Shown one piece after another: positions 9,260 through 18,937 of a stretch of DNA of 64,000 nt. Each line of letters starts with the position of its first letter. Position 1 is the first letter of the stretch. The notes under the pieces are model-generated. The model was not told where the DNA came from, searched no databases, and worked only from the letters and a program-made list of their open reading frames with translations. Source of the stretch: Actinomyces oris (GTDB taxonomy: Bacteria; Actinomycetota; Actinomycetes; Actinomycetales; Actinomycetaceae); contig NZ_CP014232.1 in the NCBI RefSeq assembly GCF_001553935.1, positions 2,046,001-2,110,000 of the forward strand, written 5' to 3'. A program made the translations under genes and the position numbers.

Positions 9260-9349
9260 GTCGGGTCTCCTCGGAGCTCGTCAGTCTCCCGTTCCGACAC
9301 TGGGAGCCTCAGCGGGACCCCGGGGGAGGAACGGCGGTGTTCACAGGAC

Positions 9350-9355
9350 ATCCTA
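9350..9355 (-). promoter_or_regulatory. Candidate -10 for kgd
   Basis: TAGGAT on the minus strand lies about 90 bp before the kgd GTG, in the 203-bp gap after the TPR gene. No good -35 is visible, so the call is tentative. Confidence 0.3.
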
Positions 9356-9462
9356 GAAGGTGAAGGGCGTCTCATGCGAGCAAATACGGGACCAAAGACA
9401 CATGCGTGTCCTGGGCGTGATGCGCTCGCGGCTGCGGGTCCGGCTGGCCCGGTAGCGGCGAT

Positions 9463-12400
9463 CTACAGGTCTCGCCACTCCTCGAAGGCGTCGAGCCGGG
9501 ACGTATCGCCGTCTTCGAGCGTGCGAGCCACCGCCTCGAGCAGATTCAGCCGAGGGTCCTCTTCGCGTCGGAGCCGCTCCAGGTTCATCTCGAATGACCA
9601 GTTGCCTGTCGTCACGCCCTCTGCCAGAAGGGCCTTGAGGGCTCCTCCGGACTCCTTGCGGTGTTTAGGAGAATGGGCAAACAGGTAGAAGTGGCATTCA
9701 GCAAGTAAAGGTTTCTCGTCATCGCTGGCGAGGGAGATCGCTTTCTCAACCAGGCTGATCGCCTTCTTGTCATCAGATTTGGCGAAGAGGATCTGAGCGT
9801 AGTTGCCGAGGTTGTTGGCGTTGGTGGGGTCGGCTGTGATGGCTCGTTGGTACATGTCCTGGGCCTGGTCCATGTCGCCGCGGATGTTCTTGAGGAAGAT
9901 GGCGTAGTTGCCGAGGTTGTTGGCGTTGGTGGGGTCGGCGTCGATGGCTTGCTGGTACATCTGCTCGGCCTGGTCCATGTCGCCGCGGATGTTCTTGAGG
10001 AAGGTGGCGTAGGCGCCGAGGTTGTTGGCGTTGGTGGGGTCGGCGTCGATGGCCTGCTGGTACAGCTGCTCGGCCTGGTCCATGTCGCCCCGGATGTTCT
10101 TGAGGAAGATGGCGTAGTTGCCGAGGTTGTTGGCGTGGTGGGGGTCGGCTGTGATGGCTCGTTGGTACATGTCCTGGGCCTGGTCCATGTCGCCACGAAT
10201 GTTCTGGAGGAAGATGGCGTAGTTGCCGAGGTTGTTGGCGTGGTGGGGGTCGGCTGTGATGGCTCGTTGGTACATGTCCTGGGCCTGGTCCATGTCACCA
10301 CGAATGTTCTGGAGGAAGAGTGCGTAGTTGCCGAGGTTGTTGGCGTGGTGGGGGTCGGCTGTGATGGCTCGTTGGTACATGTCCTGGGCCTGGTCCATGT
10401 CGCCGCGGATGTTCTTGAGGAAGATGGCGTAGGCGCCGAGGTTTCTGGCGTTGGTGGGGTCGGCTGTGATGGCTCGTTGGTACATGTCCTGGGCCTGGTC
10501 CATGTCGCCACGAATGTTCTGGAGGAAGATGGCGTAGGCACCGAGGTTTCTGGCGTTGGTGGGGTCGGCTGTGATGGCCCGCTGGTACAGCTGCTGGGCC
10601 TGGACCGTGTCGTCCCGGATGTTCTTGAGGAAGGTGGCGTAGGCACCGAGGTTGTTGGCGTTGGTGGGGTCGGCGTCGATGGCCCGCTGGTACAGCTGCT
10701 CGGCCTGGCCCATGTCGCCGCGGACGGTGTGCAGGAAGTCGGCGTAACTGGCGAGGATAATGGCGTTGGTGGGGTCGGCGTCGATGGCCCGCTGGTACAG
10801 CTGCTGGGCCTGGCCCATGTCGCGGCGGACAATGTGCAGGAAGGTGGCGTAGGCACCGAGGATGTTGGCGTTGGTGGGGTCGGCGTCGATGGCCCGCTGG
10901 TACAACTGCTGGGCCTGGCCCATGTCGCGGCGGACAATGTGCAGGAAGGTGGCGTAGGCACCGAGGATGTTGGCGTTGGTGGGGTCGGCGTCGATGGCCC
11001 GCTGGTACAACTGCTCGGCCTGGCCCATGTCGCCCCGGATGTTCTTGAGGAAGGTGGCGTAGGCACCGAGGATGTTGGCGTTGGTGGGGTCGGCGTCGAT
11101 GGCCCGCTGGTACAGCTGCTCGGCCTGGTCCATGTCGCCGCGGACGGTGTGCAGGAAGGTGGCGTAGGCACCGAGGTTTCTGGCGTTGGTGGGGTCGGCG
11201 TCGATGGCCCGCTGGTACAACTGCTCGGCCTGGCCCATGTCGCCCCGGATGTTCTTGAGGAAGGTGGCGTAGGCACCGAGGATGTTGGCGTTGGTGGGGT
11301 CGGCGTCGATGGCCCGCTGGTACAGCTGCTCGGCCTGGCCCATGTCGCCCCGGATGTTCTTGAGGAAGGTGGCGTAGGCGCCGAGGTTGTTGGCGTGGTG
11401 GGGGTCGGCTGTGATGGCTCGTTGGTACATGTCCTGGGCCTGGTCCATGTCGCCCCGGATGTTCTTGAGGAAGGTGGCGTAGGCACCGAGGATGTTGGCG
11501 TTGGTGGGGTCGGCTGTGATGGCCCGCTGGTACAGTTGCTCGGCCTGGTTCATGTCGCCCCGGACGGCGTGCAGGAAGATAGCGTAGGCACCGAGGTTTC
11601 TGGCGTTGGTGGGGTCGGCGTCGATGGCGCGTTGAAACATGGCGTTCGTTGAAGAAGGTGAAGCGCCTTCTATGAACATGGTGAAGGCTGATTGGCCTGT
11701 CTGTTGCACGGAAAGCGTGATATTTTGTAGTGTCGCAAATGTGCGCTCTGAGATTTTCCAATCTGCTTCGTCGGCGATGGTATCAAGAACTTCCCATTGA
11801 TCCTCTCCTACTTGGCGTAAAAGGGGGGTGGTGTGGTTGATGAGTCTTGTAGCTTCTTTCCAAGTGTCATCCCAGTCGACTGTTTCCCATACGTCATCCT
11901 TGTGTGACAGGGAAAGGGAAGTCAGTTGATCTCTTGAGGCGGGGCCTAGGCCGATGCGACGCCAGTCCGCCGCTGCTTTGATGAGCGCTCCACACTGTGA
12001 GTGTTTATTGAGTTCGTCTGCGAATTTGGAGCGTACTGCTTCGGCGCATCCAAGTAGGGGGCCTAAGCCGACATTCTTGATTTGTGATAGCTGGTTTGCA
12101 TAGGAGGTAAGTCTAACGTCATTGAGCTCTTTTGTTGACAATGACGGGCTGAGCGTGAGCCTTTCGAAGCGATTGACCACATCCCATCCCACTACTTTCT
12201 CGTTACTGCGATCGCTGTGTTTTACGTATTGTGAGTGCATCATGGTGGCTACGATGATGCACGAATTATTGACCCATCGGTTGAGTTGACCCAGTGTGAG
12301 ACTTTGGTTTGACAGAAATCTGTCGAGATCGTCTAAGATGATAATTGATTCGGGTGGCGGCTGTTGGTTACTGTTGAGAAATTTCTCAATGTCGCCGGGA

Positions 12401-12897
12401 CCTAGGGGGAACCAGCAGTAGGTGTTGGGCCATTGGGAGCGAATCGTCTCTATTGCTAGGCGCGTTTTTCCGGCCATGGATGTCCCCTCAATGAGGACGG
12501 GTATCCTGTTTCTGAGGTGCTCGACCAGTTGATCCTGGATATCCCGATGTACGAAGTCGGTGATATCTTTACGATCAGAGCGGTGAACTCGCAGGGAGTA
12601 GAGGTCTTTGTGGCTCAGATATTTATTTCCGATGCCATTCTTCAAGACGCCTGCCGTATCGGTGATTTGCTGTCTGTGGAAGCGTGCTGAGAGCCACTCG
12701 CGGAGCTGAGGTGTCGTGGCTGTTATGCCTCCGATTGCGTTGAGTGCCATGCATGCTGCGGCCCACTTGGGGCCGAGTGTGCCGAGGTATGGAATGGCTG
12801 CACCTACCACTGCGCCGCAGGCTGGCGCAAGGAGCCACCAGCCGGACTGGCCCGGATCAGTTGGGTGGACCGCTTTCTGCGGCTTTCGAGACAGCAT
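9463..12897 (-). CDS. Membrane-anchored P-loop NTPase with C-terminal TPR array
   Basis: 1144 residues. Two hydrophobic segments at about 20-40 and 43-62 (WWLLAPACGAVVGAAIPYLG and WAAACMALNAIGGITA) suggest a membrane anchor. Walker A is GTSMAGKT (138-145); Walker B is SIIILDDLDRF (184-194). A helical region follows to about 415, then 18 TPR units of 35 residues (420 to about 1046) and a 98-residue tail ending LDAFEEWRDL. NTPase plus TPR recalls STAND-type signal proteins, but no effector domain is recognised. The ATG at 12897 has GGAGG five bases upstream, which favours it over GTG 12915. The NTPase half is richer in A+T than neighbouring genes. Function unknown; defence or signalling is only an inference. 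Confidence 0.8.
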   Translation of the reverse strand: MLSRKPQKAVHPTDPGQSGWWLLAPACGAVVGAAIPYLGTLGPKWAAACMALNAIGGITATTPQLREWLSARFHRQQITDTAGVLKNGIGNKYLSHKDLYSLRVHRSDRKDITDFVHRDIQDQLVEHLRNRIPVLIEGTSMAGKTRLAIETIRSQWPNTYCWFPLGPGDIEKFLNSNQQPPPESIIILDDLDRFLSNQSLTLGQLNRWVNNSCIIVATMMHSQYVKHSDRSNEKVVGWDVVNRFERLTLSPSLSTKELNDVRLTSYANQLSQIKNVGLGPLLGCAEAVRSKFADELNKHSQCGALIKAAADWRRIGLGPASRDQLTSLSLSHKDDVWETVDWDDTWKEATRLINHTTPLLRQVGEDQWEVLDTIADEADWKISERTFATLQNITLSVQQTGQSAFTMFIEGASPSSTNAMFQRAIDADPTNARNLGAYAIFLHAVRGDMNQAEQLYQRAITADPTNANILGAYATFLKNIRGDMDQAQDMYQRAITADPHHANNLGAYATFLKNIRGDMGQAEQLYQRAIDADPTNANILGAYATFLKNIRGDMGQAEQLYQRAIDADPTNARNLGAYATFLHTVRGDMDQAEQLYQRAIDADPTNANILGAYATFLKNIRGDMGQAEQLYQRAIDADPTNANILGAYATFLHIVRRDMGQAQQLYQRAIDADPTNANILGAYATFLHIVRRDMGQAQQLYQRAIDADPTNAIILASYADFLHTVRGDMGQAEQLYQRAIDADPTNANNLGAYATFLKNIRDDTVQAQQLYQRAITADPTNARNLGAYAIFLQNIRGDMDQAQDMYQRAITADPTNARNLGAYAIFLKNIRGDMDQAQDMYQRAITADPHHANNLGNYALFLQNIRGDMDQAQDMYQRAITADPHHANNLGNYAIFLQNIRGDMDQAQDMYQRAITADPHHANNLGNYAIFLKNIRGDMDQAEQLYQQAIDADPTNANNLGAYATFLKNIRGDMDQAEQMYQQAIDADPTNANNLGNYAIFLKNIRGDMDQAQDMYQRAITADPTNANNLGNYAQILFAKSDDKKAISLVEKAISLASDDEKPLLAECHFYLFAHSPKHRKESGGALKALLAEGVTTGNWSFEMNLERLRREEDPRLNLLEAVARTLEDGDTSRLDAFEEWRDL
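9760..11640 (-). repeat. 18 tandem 105-bp repeats encoding TPR units
   Basis: About 1.88 kb of in-frame 105-bp units. A typical unit reads AEQLYQRAIDADPTNANI plus LGAYATFLKNIRGDMGQ, with AQDMYQRAITADPHH variants. Neighbouring copies are nearly identical in DNA as well as protein (several stretches differ by one or two bases), which points to recent duplication or gene conversion and to likely copy-number variation between strains. The first and last units are the most divergent. Confidence 0.95.
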
Positions 12898-13168
12898 CGC
12901 AACCTCCGCGCTCACTTAGCCTGTGGTGTAGGTTACCCCAATCGTGAGAAACCGGTCTCTCTGCGATGGCGGTGCGACACATGATGGCTACCTCGGCTTC
13001 GATTCCGCCGCGGTGGTACCGTTCGGTCACTATGCGATCGGCTTTCCGCCGGGCCTCGAGGCGCCGCACCCGCACGCACCGCGCCTCCCCGCCCGCCTCT
13101 GACCACCCCCACCCCGACTCGTCCGCCTCCAGCGTCCACGCCGCGTCCCACGTGGGGGAGGGGCCCGC

Positions 13169-14512
13169 ATGATCGACTGGCTCATGATCGCCGTCGGCGT
13201 GGTCCTCACCGTGGGCACCGCCCTGTTCGTGGCCGGTGAGTTCTCCCTGGTCGCCCTCGACCCCTCCACCGTCGAGACCCGCGCCGCCACCGGGGACAAG
13301 CGCGCCACCACCGTTCAGCGGGCCCTGGGGCGACTGTCCACCCTCCTGTCCGGGGCCCAGGTCGGCATCACCCTGACCACCGTGCTCTTGGGCTACACCA
13401 TGCAGGCGGCCCTGGCGAACCTGCTCACCGGCCTCATGAGCCACTGGCTGGCCGTCTCCGTGGCCACTGGCGCCGCGGTGGTCATCGCCCTCATCGTCGT
13501 CAACGCCTTCTCCATGGTCATCGGCGAGCTCATCCCTAAGAACGCCACCCTGGCCGACCCCATGCGCGCCGCCGGCCTCGTGGCCCCCTTCCTCATGGGC
13601 TTCACCACCCTCCTCAAGCCCCTCATCATCCTGCTCAACGGCGCCGCCAACGCCGTCCTGCACGCCATGGGCATCGAACCCGCCGAGGAGCTCAGCGGCA
13701 CCCGCAGCGCCGGCGAGCTCGCCTCCCTCGTGCGCCACAGCGCCGAGGAGGGCACCCTCGACGCCTCCACCGCCACCCTGCTCACCCGCTCCATCGGCCT
13801 GGGGGCCCTGACCGCCGTCGACGTCATGACCGACCGGGGCCGCCTCCACACCCTCGAGGCCGACGACTCCGCCGAGGACGTCGTGCACCTGGCCCGCGCC
13901 ACCGGCCACTCCCGCTTCCCCGTCATCGGCCGCGACATCGACGACGTCATGGGCATCGTCCACCTGCGCCGCGCCATCGGCGTCCCCTACGAGCGGCGCG
14001 CCGACGTCCCCGTCGCCTCCACCTCCCTCATGACGCCCGCGCCCCGCGTCCCCGAGACCATGCCGCTGGCCAACCTGCTCGTCGAGCTGCGCGCCCAGGG
14101 CTCCCAGATGGCAATCGTCGTCGACGAGTACGGCGGCACCGCCGGCGTCGTCACCCTCGAGGACGCCGTCGAGGAGGTCGTCGGGGACGTCGCCGACGAG
14201 CACGACCGCCGCCGCGCCGGCGCCCACCTCGACCCCTCCGGCCACTGGGTCGTCCCCGGGTGGATGCGCCCCGACGAGCTTGCCACCCGCGCCGCCATCC
14301 AGGTTCCCGACGACGGCCCCTACGAGACCCTCGGCGGCCTGGTCATGACCGAGCTCGGCCGCATCCCCGCCGTCGGCGACGTCGTCGACCTGCCCCACGC
14401 CTCACTGACCGTCGACGCCATGGACGGCCGCCGCGTCACCCGCCTCCACGTGCGCCCCAAGGACCCCGAGGCCGCCCCCGGAAGTCGAGGACCAGAGGGG
14501 GAGCGCCGATGA
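13169..14512 (+). CDS. CNNM/CorC (HlyC)-type membrane protein with CBS domains, first copy
   Basis: 447 residues: N-terminal transmembrane DUF21/CNNM domain ([20 protein letters not shown] onward, about 1-190), a CBS pair at about 210-345 ([20 protein letters not shown] and [20 protein letters not shown]), then a CorC_HlyC domain ([12 protein letters not shown] to the end). The family is tied to magnesium or cobalt efflux and divalent-cation homeostasis; older annotations say hemolysin. It is coupled to the next gene by a 4-bp ATGA overlap, so the products may form a heteromer. A G-rich ribosome-binding site precedes the ATG. Confidence 0.88.
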   Translation: MIDWLMIAVGVVLTVGTALFVAGEFSLVALDPSTVETRAATGDKRATTVQRALGRLSTLLSGAQVGITLTTVLLGYTMQAALANLLTGLMSHWLAVSVATGAAVVIALIVVNAFSMVIGELIPKNATLADPMRAAGLVAPFLMGFTTLLKPLIILLNGAANAVLHAMGIEPAEELSGTRSAGELASLVRHSAEEGTLDASTATLLTRSIGLGALTAVDVMTDRGRLHTLEADDSAEDVVHLARATGHSRFPVIGRDIDDVMGIVHLRRAIGVPYERRADVPVASTSLMTPAPRVPETMPLANLLVELRAQGSQMAIVVDEYGGTAGVVTLEDAVEEVVGDVADEHDRRRAGAHLDPSGHWVVPGWMRPDELATRAAIQVPDDGPYETLGGLVMTELGRIPAVGDVVDLPHASLTVDAMDGRRVTRLHVRPKDPEAAPGSRGPEGERR

Positions 14513-15588
14513 GTACTCCGCCCGCCCTCCTGCTCACCGTCATCCTCCTGGCCGGCAACGCCTTCTTCGTTGGCGCCGAGTTCGCCGTCACCTCCTCACG
14601 CCGCAGCCAGCTCGAGCCACTGGCCGAGGCCGGCGACGCTCGCGCCGCCACCGCCCTGTGGGCACTGCAGAACGTCTCACGCATGCTGGCCACCGCCCAG
14701 CTCGGCGTCACCCTGTGCTCCACCGGCCTGGGCGTCGTCGCCGAGCCGGCCATCGCCCACGCCCTGGAGCCCCTGCTCGCGGCCGTCGGCGTCGGGCACG
14801 CCGGCTCCCATGCCGTCGCCGTCGTCATCGCCCTGGTCATCGTCGTGGGCCTGCACGTCGTCGCCGGGGAGATGGTGCCCAAGAACATCTCCATCGCCTC
14901 CCCGGAGAAGGCCGTGCGCTGGCTCGCCCCGCCCCTGGTGTGGTGCTCGCGCGTCTTCAGCCCCGTGGTCAACGCTCTCAACGGCTTCGCCAACGGGGTC
15001 CTGAGGGTCCTGGGCATCGAGGCCAAGGAGGAGATCGCCGCGGCCTTCAACGCCGAGGAGGTCGCCTCCATCGTCGAGCGCTCCACCGCCGAAGGCGTCC
15101 TGGAGGACTCCACCGGCCTGCTCAGCGGCGCCCTGGAGTTCTCCGAGGAGACCGCCGGCAGCGTCATGGTGCCCCTGAGCGAGCTCGTCACCCTGCCCCA
15201 GGACTGCACCCCGGAGGACGTGGAGCGGGCCGTGGCCTCCACCGGCTTCTCCCGCTTCCCGCTGGTGGCCGACCAGGCCGCAGTTGAAGAGGGGGAGGAG
15301 CCCGTCATCACCGGCTACCTGCACCTCAAGGACATCCTCTACGCCGACGGCGCCGAGCGCACCGAGCCGGTACCCGCCTGGCGCGCTCGCGCACTCGTGC
15401 CCGTCGGCTACGACGACGAGGTCGAGGAGGCGCTGGCGGCCATGCAGCGCTCGGGGGCCCACCTCGGGCACGTGCGCAACGCGCAAGGGCGCTTCATCGG
15501 GGTCCTCTTCCTGGAGGACATCCTCGAAGAGCTCGTCGGCGAGGTCAACGACGCCATGCAGCGCGAGGAGCACCAGCGCCGTGATTAA
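14509..15588 (+). CDS. CNNM/CorC (HlyC)-type membrane protein with CBS domains, second copy
   Basis: 359 residues: N-terminal CNNM domain (LLLTVILLAGNAFFVGAEFA to about 195, including VVAGEMVPKNISIASPEKAV) and a CBS pair (about 215-355; SRFPLVADQAAVEEGEEP, VITGYLHLKDILYADG and GRFIGVLFLEDILEELVGEV). Unlike its upstream paralogue it ends after the CBS domains and lacks the CorC_HlyC domain. Such short-plus-long pairs are common in actinobacteria. The ATG at 14509 overlaps the upstream stop. Substrate unknown, probably a divalent cation. Confidence 0.87.
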   Translation: MSTPPALLLTVILLAGNAFFVGAEFAVTSSRRSQLEPLAEAGDARAATALWALQNVSRMLATAQLGVTLCSTGLGVVAEPAIAHALEPLLAAVGVGHAGSHAVAVVIALVIVVGLHVVAGEMVPKNISIASPEKAVRWLAPPLVWCSRVFSPVVNALNGFANGVLRVLGIEAKEEIAAAFNAEEVASIVERSTAEGVLEDSTGLLSGALEFSEETAGSVMVPLSELVTLPQDCTPEDVERAVASTGFSRFPLVADQAAVEEGEEPVITGYLHLKDILYADGAERTEPVPAWRARALVPVGYDDEVEEALAAMQRSGAHLGHVRNAQGRFIGVLFLEDILEELVGEVNDAMQREEHQRRD

Positions 15589-15931
15589 ATCGTGATTTAA
15601 CGGCCGGAATCGGCGGATTCCCACAACATGGGCTGCCTGGGGCGACCATCGTCGATCGCTGCTCCAGCGCTGGTGGCCAGGCGCTGATTCCTTCGTATGG
15701 CACGCGAATCCGGTTAGCGGCCAGCTGGTCGGATGGAACCCCTGGGGTTTGTGTGAGAAGTGCAGGTCACACAAAGGTGTGCTGGTTCTCCTGGCAAGAC
15801 TCACAGCGGACCGCTACTGTTTTAACCGAGTACAACCCAGGCTGTCGCTCTGGCAGCCACCATGTCGCCACAGCCGGGAGACCGGCCGCAACGACTTCCC
15901 TATGACACTCAGCCACCTGGAGGCTTCCCAC
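15589..15931 (+). promoter_or_regulatory. Regulatory region of the M23 peptidase gene with a perfect inverted repeat
   Basis: This 343-bp gap holds TTTGTGTGA (15748-15756), 10 bases, then TCACACAAA (15767-15775), a perfect 9-bp inverted repeat that could be an operator. A possible -10, TACTGT (15815-15820), follows 40 bp later. A GCCGG-GAGA-CCGGC mini-hairpin with a GNRA-type loop occurs near 15874. I looked for a c-di-AMP riboswitch, common before such genes in actinobacteria, and did not find its conserved core. Confidence 0.45.
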
Positions 15932-18169
15932 GTGACCCCGCAGCCCATGAGCCGACGCCAGCGTCGCGAGGCGGAACGTGCTGCCGAAGCCGCTCGCCAC
16001 GTCGCTGAGGCGCAGGCCGGAACTGCCCCGTCGTCACCGTCGGCGACGCACACCACCCACGTCGCCGGAGCCACTCGCCGCTCACGTCGCGACCTTCACG
16101 CTCACCGTGCCGAGAACGGCGCCGCCTCCAGCCCCGTTACCGCTCCGAGCCCATCGGCTCTCCCCGACGTCCCGGTCGCCCCGCAGAAGCAGAACCACCC
16201 GCAGCGGCCCGTAGCGCCGGCAGCACCTGCGACAGTGGTTTCAGGCACGCGGAGGGGAGCGCGCTCAGGGGACGGTTCAGCGCCGTCGGTCACCGTAGAC
16301 CCGGCGCCGTCGCAGCCCGTTGCACCGATGAGCCGGATGGCCCGCCGGCGTCAGAATGCCAGTGCACAGCCCGAGCAGCCGCAGGCCTCGGTGCCTCAGG
16401 CGCTCAGCGCCGCATCTGCGGCCCCATCGGTCTCCTCCTCATCCTCCTCAGCGCAGGTTGCCGGCGACACTCGCCCCACTCGACGCTCTCGGAAGGACCT
16501 GCGCACCGCCCAGGTCTTCGAGGACCCCGAGCAGACGAGGGAGAGCCCCGCCGTCGAGGGCGCTGCGCAGCCCGAGGCTCACCGTCCCGAGAGCCACTCC
16601 GAGCGCCGCCACGGCCAGCACCGTTCTCATCGCGGCCACCAGGCTGTGCCCGCCGCGGCACCATCAACGCCCTCGGCGCTGTCGCCGCTGGTCGCAGCCT
16701 CGCTGGCCGAGTCCACCTCAGGGCTCGAGCCGGCAGACACTCACCCCGCCGGTGCCGCGCCGTGGTGGGCCGCTAGTGGCACGGCTCTTGCTTCGCCTGG
16801 TGACACACAGGGTGACGGTCATCGGCACGCAGTCGCGCAGTCGACCCCCGCCGAGCCGGAGGCCGGGGTGGCCTCCGAGCCCGCCTCCCGATCCGCGGGC
16901 CGTCGCCGGCAACGCGCCTCCGCCGCAGCCCCAGCCTCGACCGCCTCGGCCAAGCACGTCGTCGCCTCCACCCTCCACCACACCGCCACTCAGACGCCGC
17001 AGGCTGAGCCGTCAGCGCTCGCGGAGCAGGCTCCCGAGACGCCCCACGAGATCCGCTTCTCGCAGCGGATTACGGACTTCCGAGGTGCCGAGACCATCGA
17101 GGTCCCCGAGGTCCGCAAGATCATGGCCGCCCGCAAGGCCGGGGTGCCGCTTGCGGACGAGGAGACCATCCGCGCCATCAAGGCCGCCCGGAGCACTAGG
17201 AAGACCAAGTCCGAGAAGTCAGCCGCCCAGGCCAAGCGAGGCGAGGCGGCCGATGAGGCCGGCTCCCCGACGTCGTCGGCCAAGGCCAAAGCGGCATCGA
17301 AGCCGGACACCCACCGCGACTCCTCGACCGGACCTGCCCCCGCCCGTCCCGTCCGGCGCCGCACCGGCTCAGGGATTCTGGGGCGCACCGCCGTCCTGTC
17401 GGTCCTGGCCGTCGCTACGGTGCTCGCCCCCCTGTCCAACCACCTCGACAACACCCCACTGGCCTCGGCCGCCATGAAGATGCACTCCAACGGCTCGGCC
17501 ACGCAGAGCCCGGCCGCCGGCGGCACGAAGGCATCCTCCGTGGCCAGCGCCGTGCTCGGCAGCGACGACCTGGACGAGGACTCCGACACCCAGCTGTCCA
17601 ACGTGCCCGACGCCGCCACCCGCGCTCGGATCCGTGAGGCCTTCCAGAACGCCGCCAAGACCTGCTCCTCGGCGACCGGCGCCTCCGGCGACACCACCGC
17701 CTTCAGCTCCAAGCCGCAGCTGTTCTACCCGATGCTTCCGGGCACCTACGAGATCTCCTCCGAGTACGGGTACCGCACCCACCCCACCCTCGGCTACCGC
17801 AAGCTGCACGCCGGGCAGGACATGGCCGCCCCCGTGGGGACGCCCATCTACGCGGCCGCCGCCGGCACCGTCACCACCGCCGGCATGGTCGACGGCACCG
17901 GAACCATCACCATCAAGCACGAGATCGACGGCCAGGTCTGGTACACCAGCTACCTGCACATGTACGAGGACGGCATCCACGTCAAGGTCGGTGACACCGT
18001 CACGGCCGGTCAGATGATCGCCGGCGTGGGTAACACGGGCCGGTCCTCCGGTTCTCACCTGCACTTCGAGGTGCGCACCAAGGACGACACCGCCGACGAG
18101 TCCACCGTGGAGCCGTGGGGCTGGCTCAAGCAGCACAACGCCGTCGAGCTCACCACCAACTGCAGCTGA
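15932..18169 (+). CDS. M23-family peptidase with long disordered N-terminus
   Basis: 745 residues. Residues 1-480 are Ala/Pro/Ser/Arg-rich and probably disordered, with the motif RRSRKDLR recurring. A single membrane segment (TAVLSVLAVATVLAPL, about 487-502) precedes an extracytoplasmic linker and a C-terminal LytM domain (about 590-735). The zinc and catalytic motifs are intact: HAGQD near residue 625 and SHLHFE near 709. It should cut peptidoglycan cross-links outside the membrane, with the long N-terminus inside. GTG 15932 was chosen because GGAGG lies 8 bases before it; ATG 15902 has no ribosome-binding site. The glycerophosphodiesterase gene follows 12 bp later. Confidence 0.88.
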   Translation: MTPQPMSRRQRREAERAAEAARHVAEAQAGTAPSSPSATHTTHVAGATRRSRRDLHAHRAENGAASSPVTAPSPSALPDVPVAPQKQNHPQRPVAPAAPATVVSGTRRGARSGDGSAPSVTVDPAPSQPVAPMSRMARRRQNASAQPEQPQASVPQALSAASAAPSVSSSSSSAQVAGDTRPTRRSRKDLRTAQVFEDPEQTRESPAVEGAAQPEAHRPESHSERRHGQHRSHRGHQAVPAAAPSTPSALSPLVAASLAESTSGLEPADTHPAGAAPWWAASGTALASPGDTQGDGHRHAVAQSTPAEPEAGVASEPASRSAGRRRQRASAAAPASTASAKHVVASTLHHTATQTPQAEPSALAEQAPETPHEIRFSQRITDFRGAETIEVPEVRKIMAARKAGVPLADEETIRAIKAARSTRKTKSEKSAAQAKRGEAADEAGSPTSSAKAKAASKPDTHRDSSTGPAPARPVRRRTGSGILGRTAVLSVLAVATVLAPLSNHLDNTPLASAAMKMHSNGSATQSPAAGGTKASSVASAVLGSDDLDEDSDTQLSNVPDAATRARIREAFQNAAKTCSSATGASGDTTAFSSKPQLFYPMLPGTYEISSEYGYRTHPTLGYRKLHAGQDMAAPVGTPIYAAAAGTVTTAGMVDGTGTITIKHEIDGQVWYTSYLHMYEDGIHVKVGDTVTAGQMIAGVGNTGRSSGSHLHFEVRTKDDTADESTVEPWGWLKQHNAVELTTNCS

Positions 18170-18181
18170 GGGAGACCCACT

Positions 18182-18937
18182 GTGCCGCCTGCCGCGTCAC
18201 GAACCCGCCGTCCTGCCGTCATCGCCCACCGCGGCGGCGGACGTGAGGTTCCCGAGAACACCTGGAGCGCCGTCGAGCACGTGGCCGCGCTCGGGCTGGA
18301 GTGGATGGAGACCGATCTGCGGCTGACCGCCGACGGAATCGTCGTGCTCAGCCACGACGAGGACCTGCGGCGTACCGCGAACGACCCCCGCACCGTCGGA
18401 GAAGTCATGTGGGCCGAGCTGGCCGACCTCGACTCCGGCGACGGGCGCGGCTTCGTCCGGCTCGACGACGCCCTGCACGCCCAGCCGGCGATGAAGTTCA
18501 ATATCGACCTCAAGGACTCCAGCGTCGTCCAGGCGGCCCTGCAGACGGTGCGTGACGCCCAGGCCCTCGAGCGAGTCCGGTTCGCCTCCTTCTCCGCCCG
18601 TCGGCTGGCCGTGCTGCGCCGCCAGGAGCCGCGGGCCATGACCTCACTGGGAGTCAGTGACGTGCTCGGACTCATGCTGCGCAGCGAGGCGGCCGTCCCC
18701 CTGCCCCAGACCCGCTGGGGCTGGACCCGCGGCAGGGTCGACGCCGTCCAGGTGCCGGAGAGCTACCACGGTGTTCCGGTGGTCACCCGCCGCTTGGTCG
18801 CCTCCGCGCACACCGCGGGCCTGGAGGTCCACGTCTGGACGGTGGACGACCCCGAGCGGATGCGCTACCTGGCCGACCTCAACGTGGACGCCATCATGAC
18901 CGACGTCCCCAGCCTCGCCCTCAAGACCCTGGGGTGA
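18182..18937 (+). CDS. Glycerophosphodiester phosphodiesterase
   Basis: 251 residues, GP-PDE TIM barrel. The metal and catalytic motifs are visible: VIAHRGGGREVPENTWSA (13-30), EWMETDLRLTADGIVVLSHD (40-59), FNIDLKD near 104 and VWTVDDPERMRYL near 220. It hydrolyses glycerophosphodiesters to glycerol-3-phosphate and an alcohol. There is no signal peptide, so it is probably cytosolic. The GTG start has GGGAG upstream. The gene is 12 bp after the M23 peptidase, so the two probably form an operon. Its TGA overlaps the GTG of the following short ORF. Confidence 0.92.
   Translation: MPPAASRTRRPAVIAHRGGGREVPENTWSAVEHVAALGLEWMETDLRLTADGIVVLSHDEDLRRTANDPRTVGEVMWAELADLDSGDGRGFVRLDDALHAQPAMKFNIDLKDSSVVQAALQTVRDAQALERVRFASFSARRLAVLRRQEPRAMTSLGVSDVLGLMLRSEAAVPLPQTRWGWTRGRVDAVQVPESYHGVPVVTRRLVASAHTAGLEVHVWTVDDPERMRYLADLNVDAIMTDVPSLALKTLG

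Noticed and set aside
5738..9688. 1316-codon open frame antisense to kgd
   Set aside because: Its translation is Val/Gly/Leu-rich with no recognisable motif, and the other strand encodes the complete fused kgd protein. Long antisense frames are expected at this GC content.
9847..11652. Repeated CRISPR-like array or antisense protein in the 105-bp repeats
   Set aside because: The units are contiguous coding repeats without unique spacers, and the minus-strand frame is a clear TPR array following a P-loop domain.
15820..15905. c-di-AMP (ydaO) riboswitch before the M23 peptidase gene
   Set aside because: The context is typical, but the conserved core blocks of that class are absent; only small hairpins are seen.
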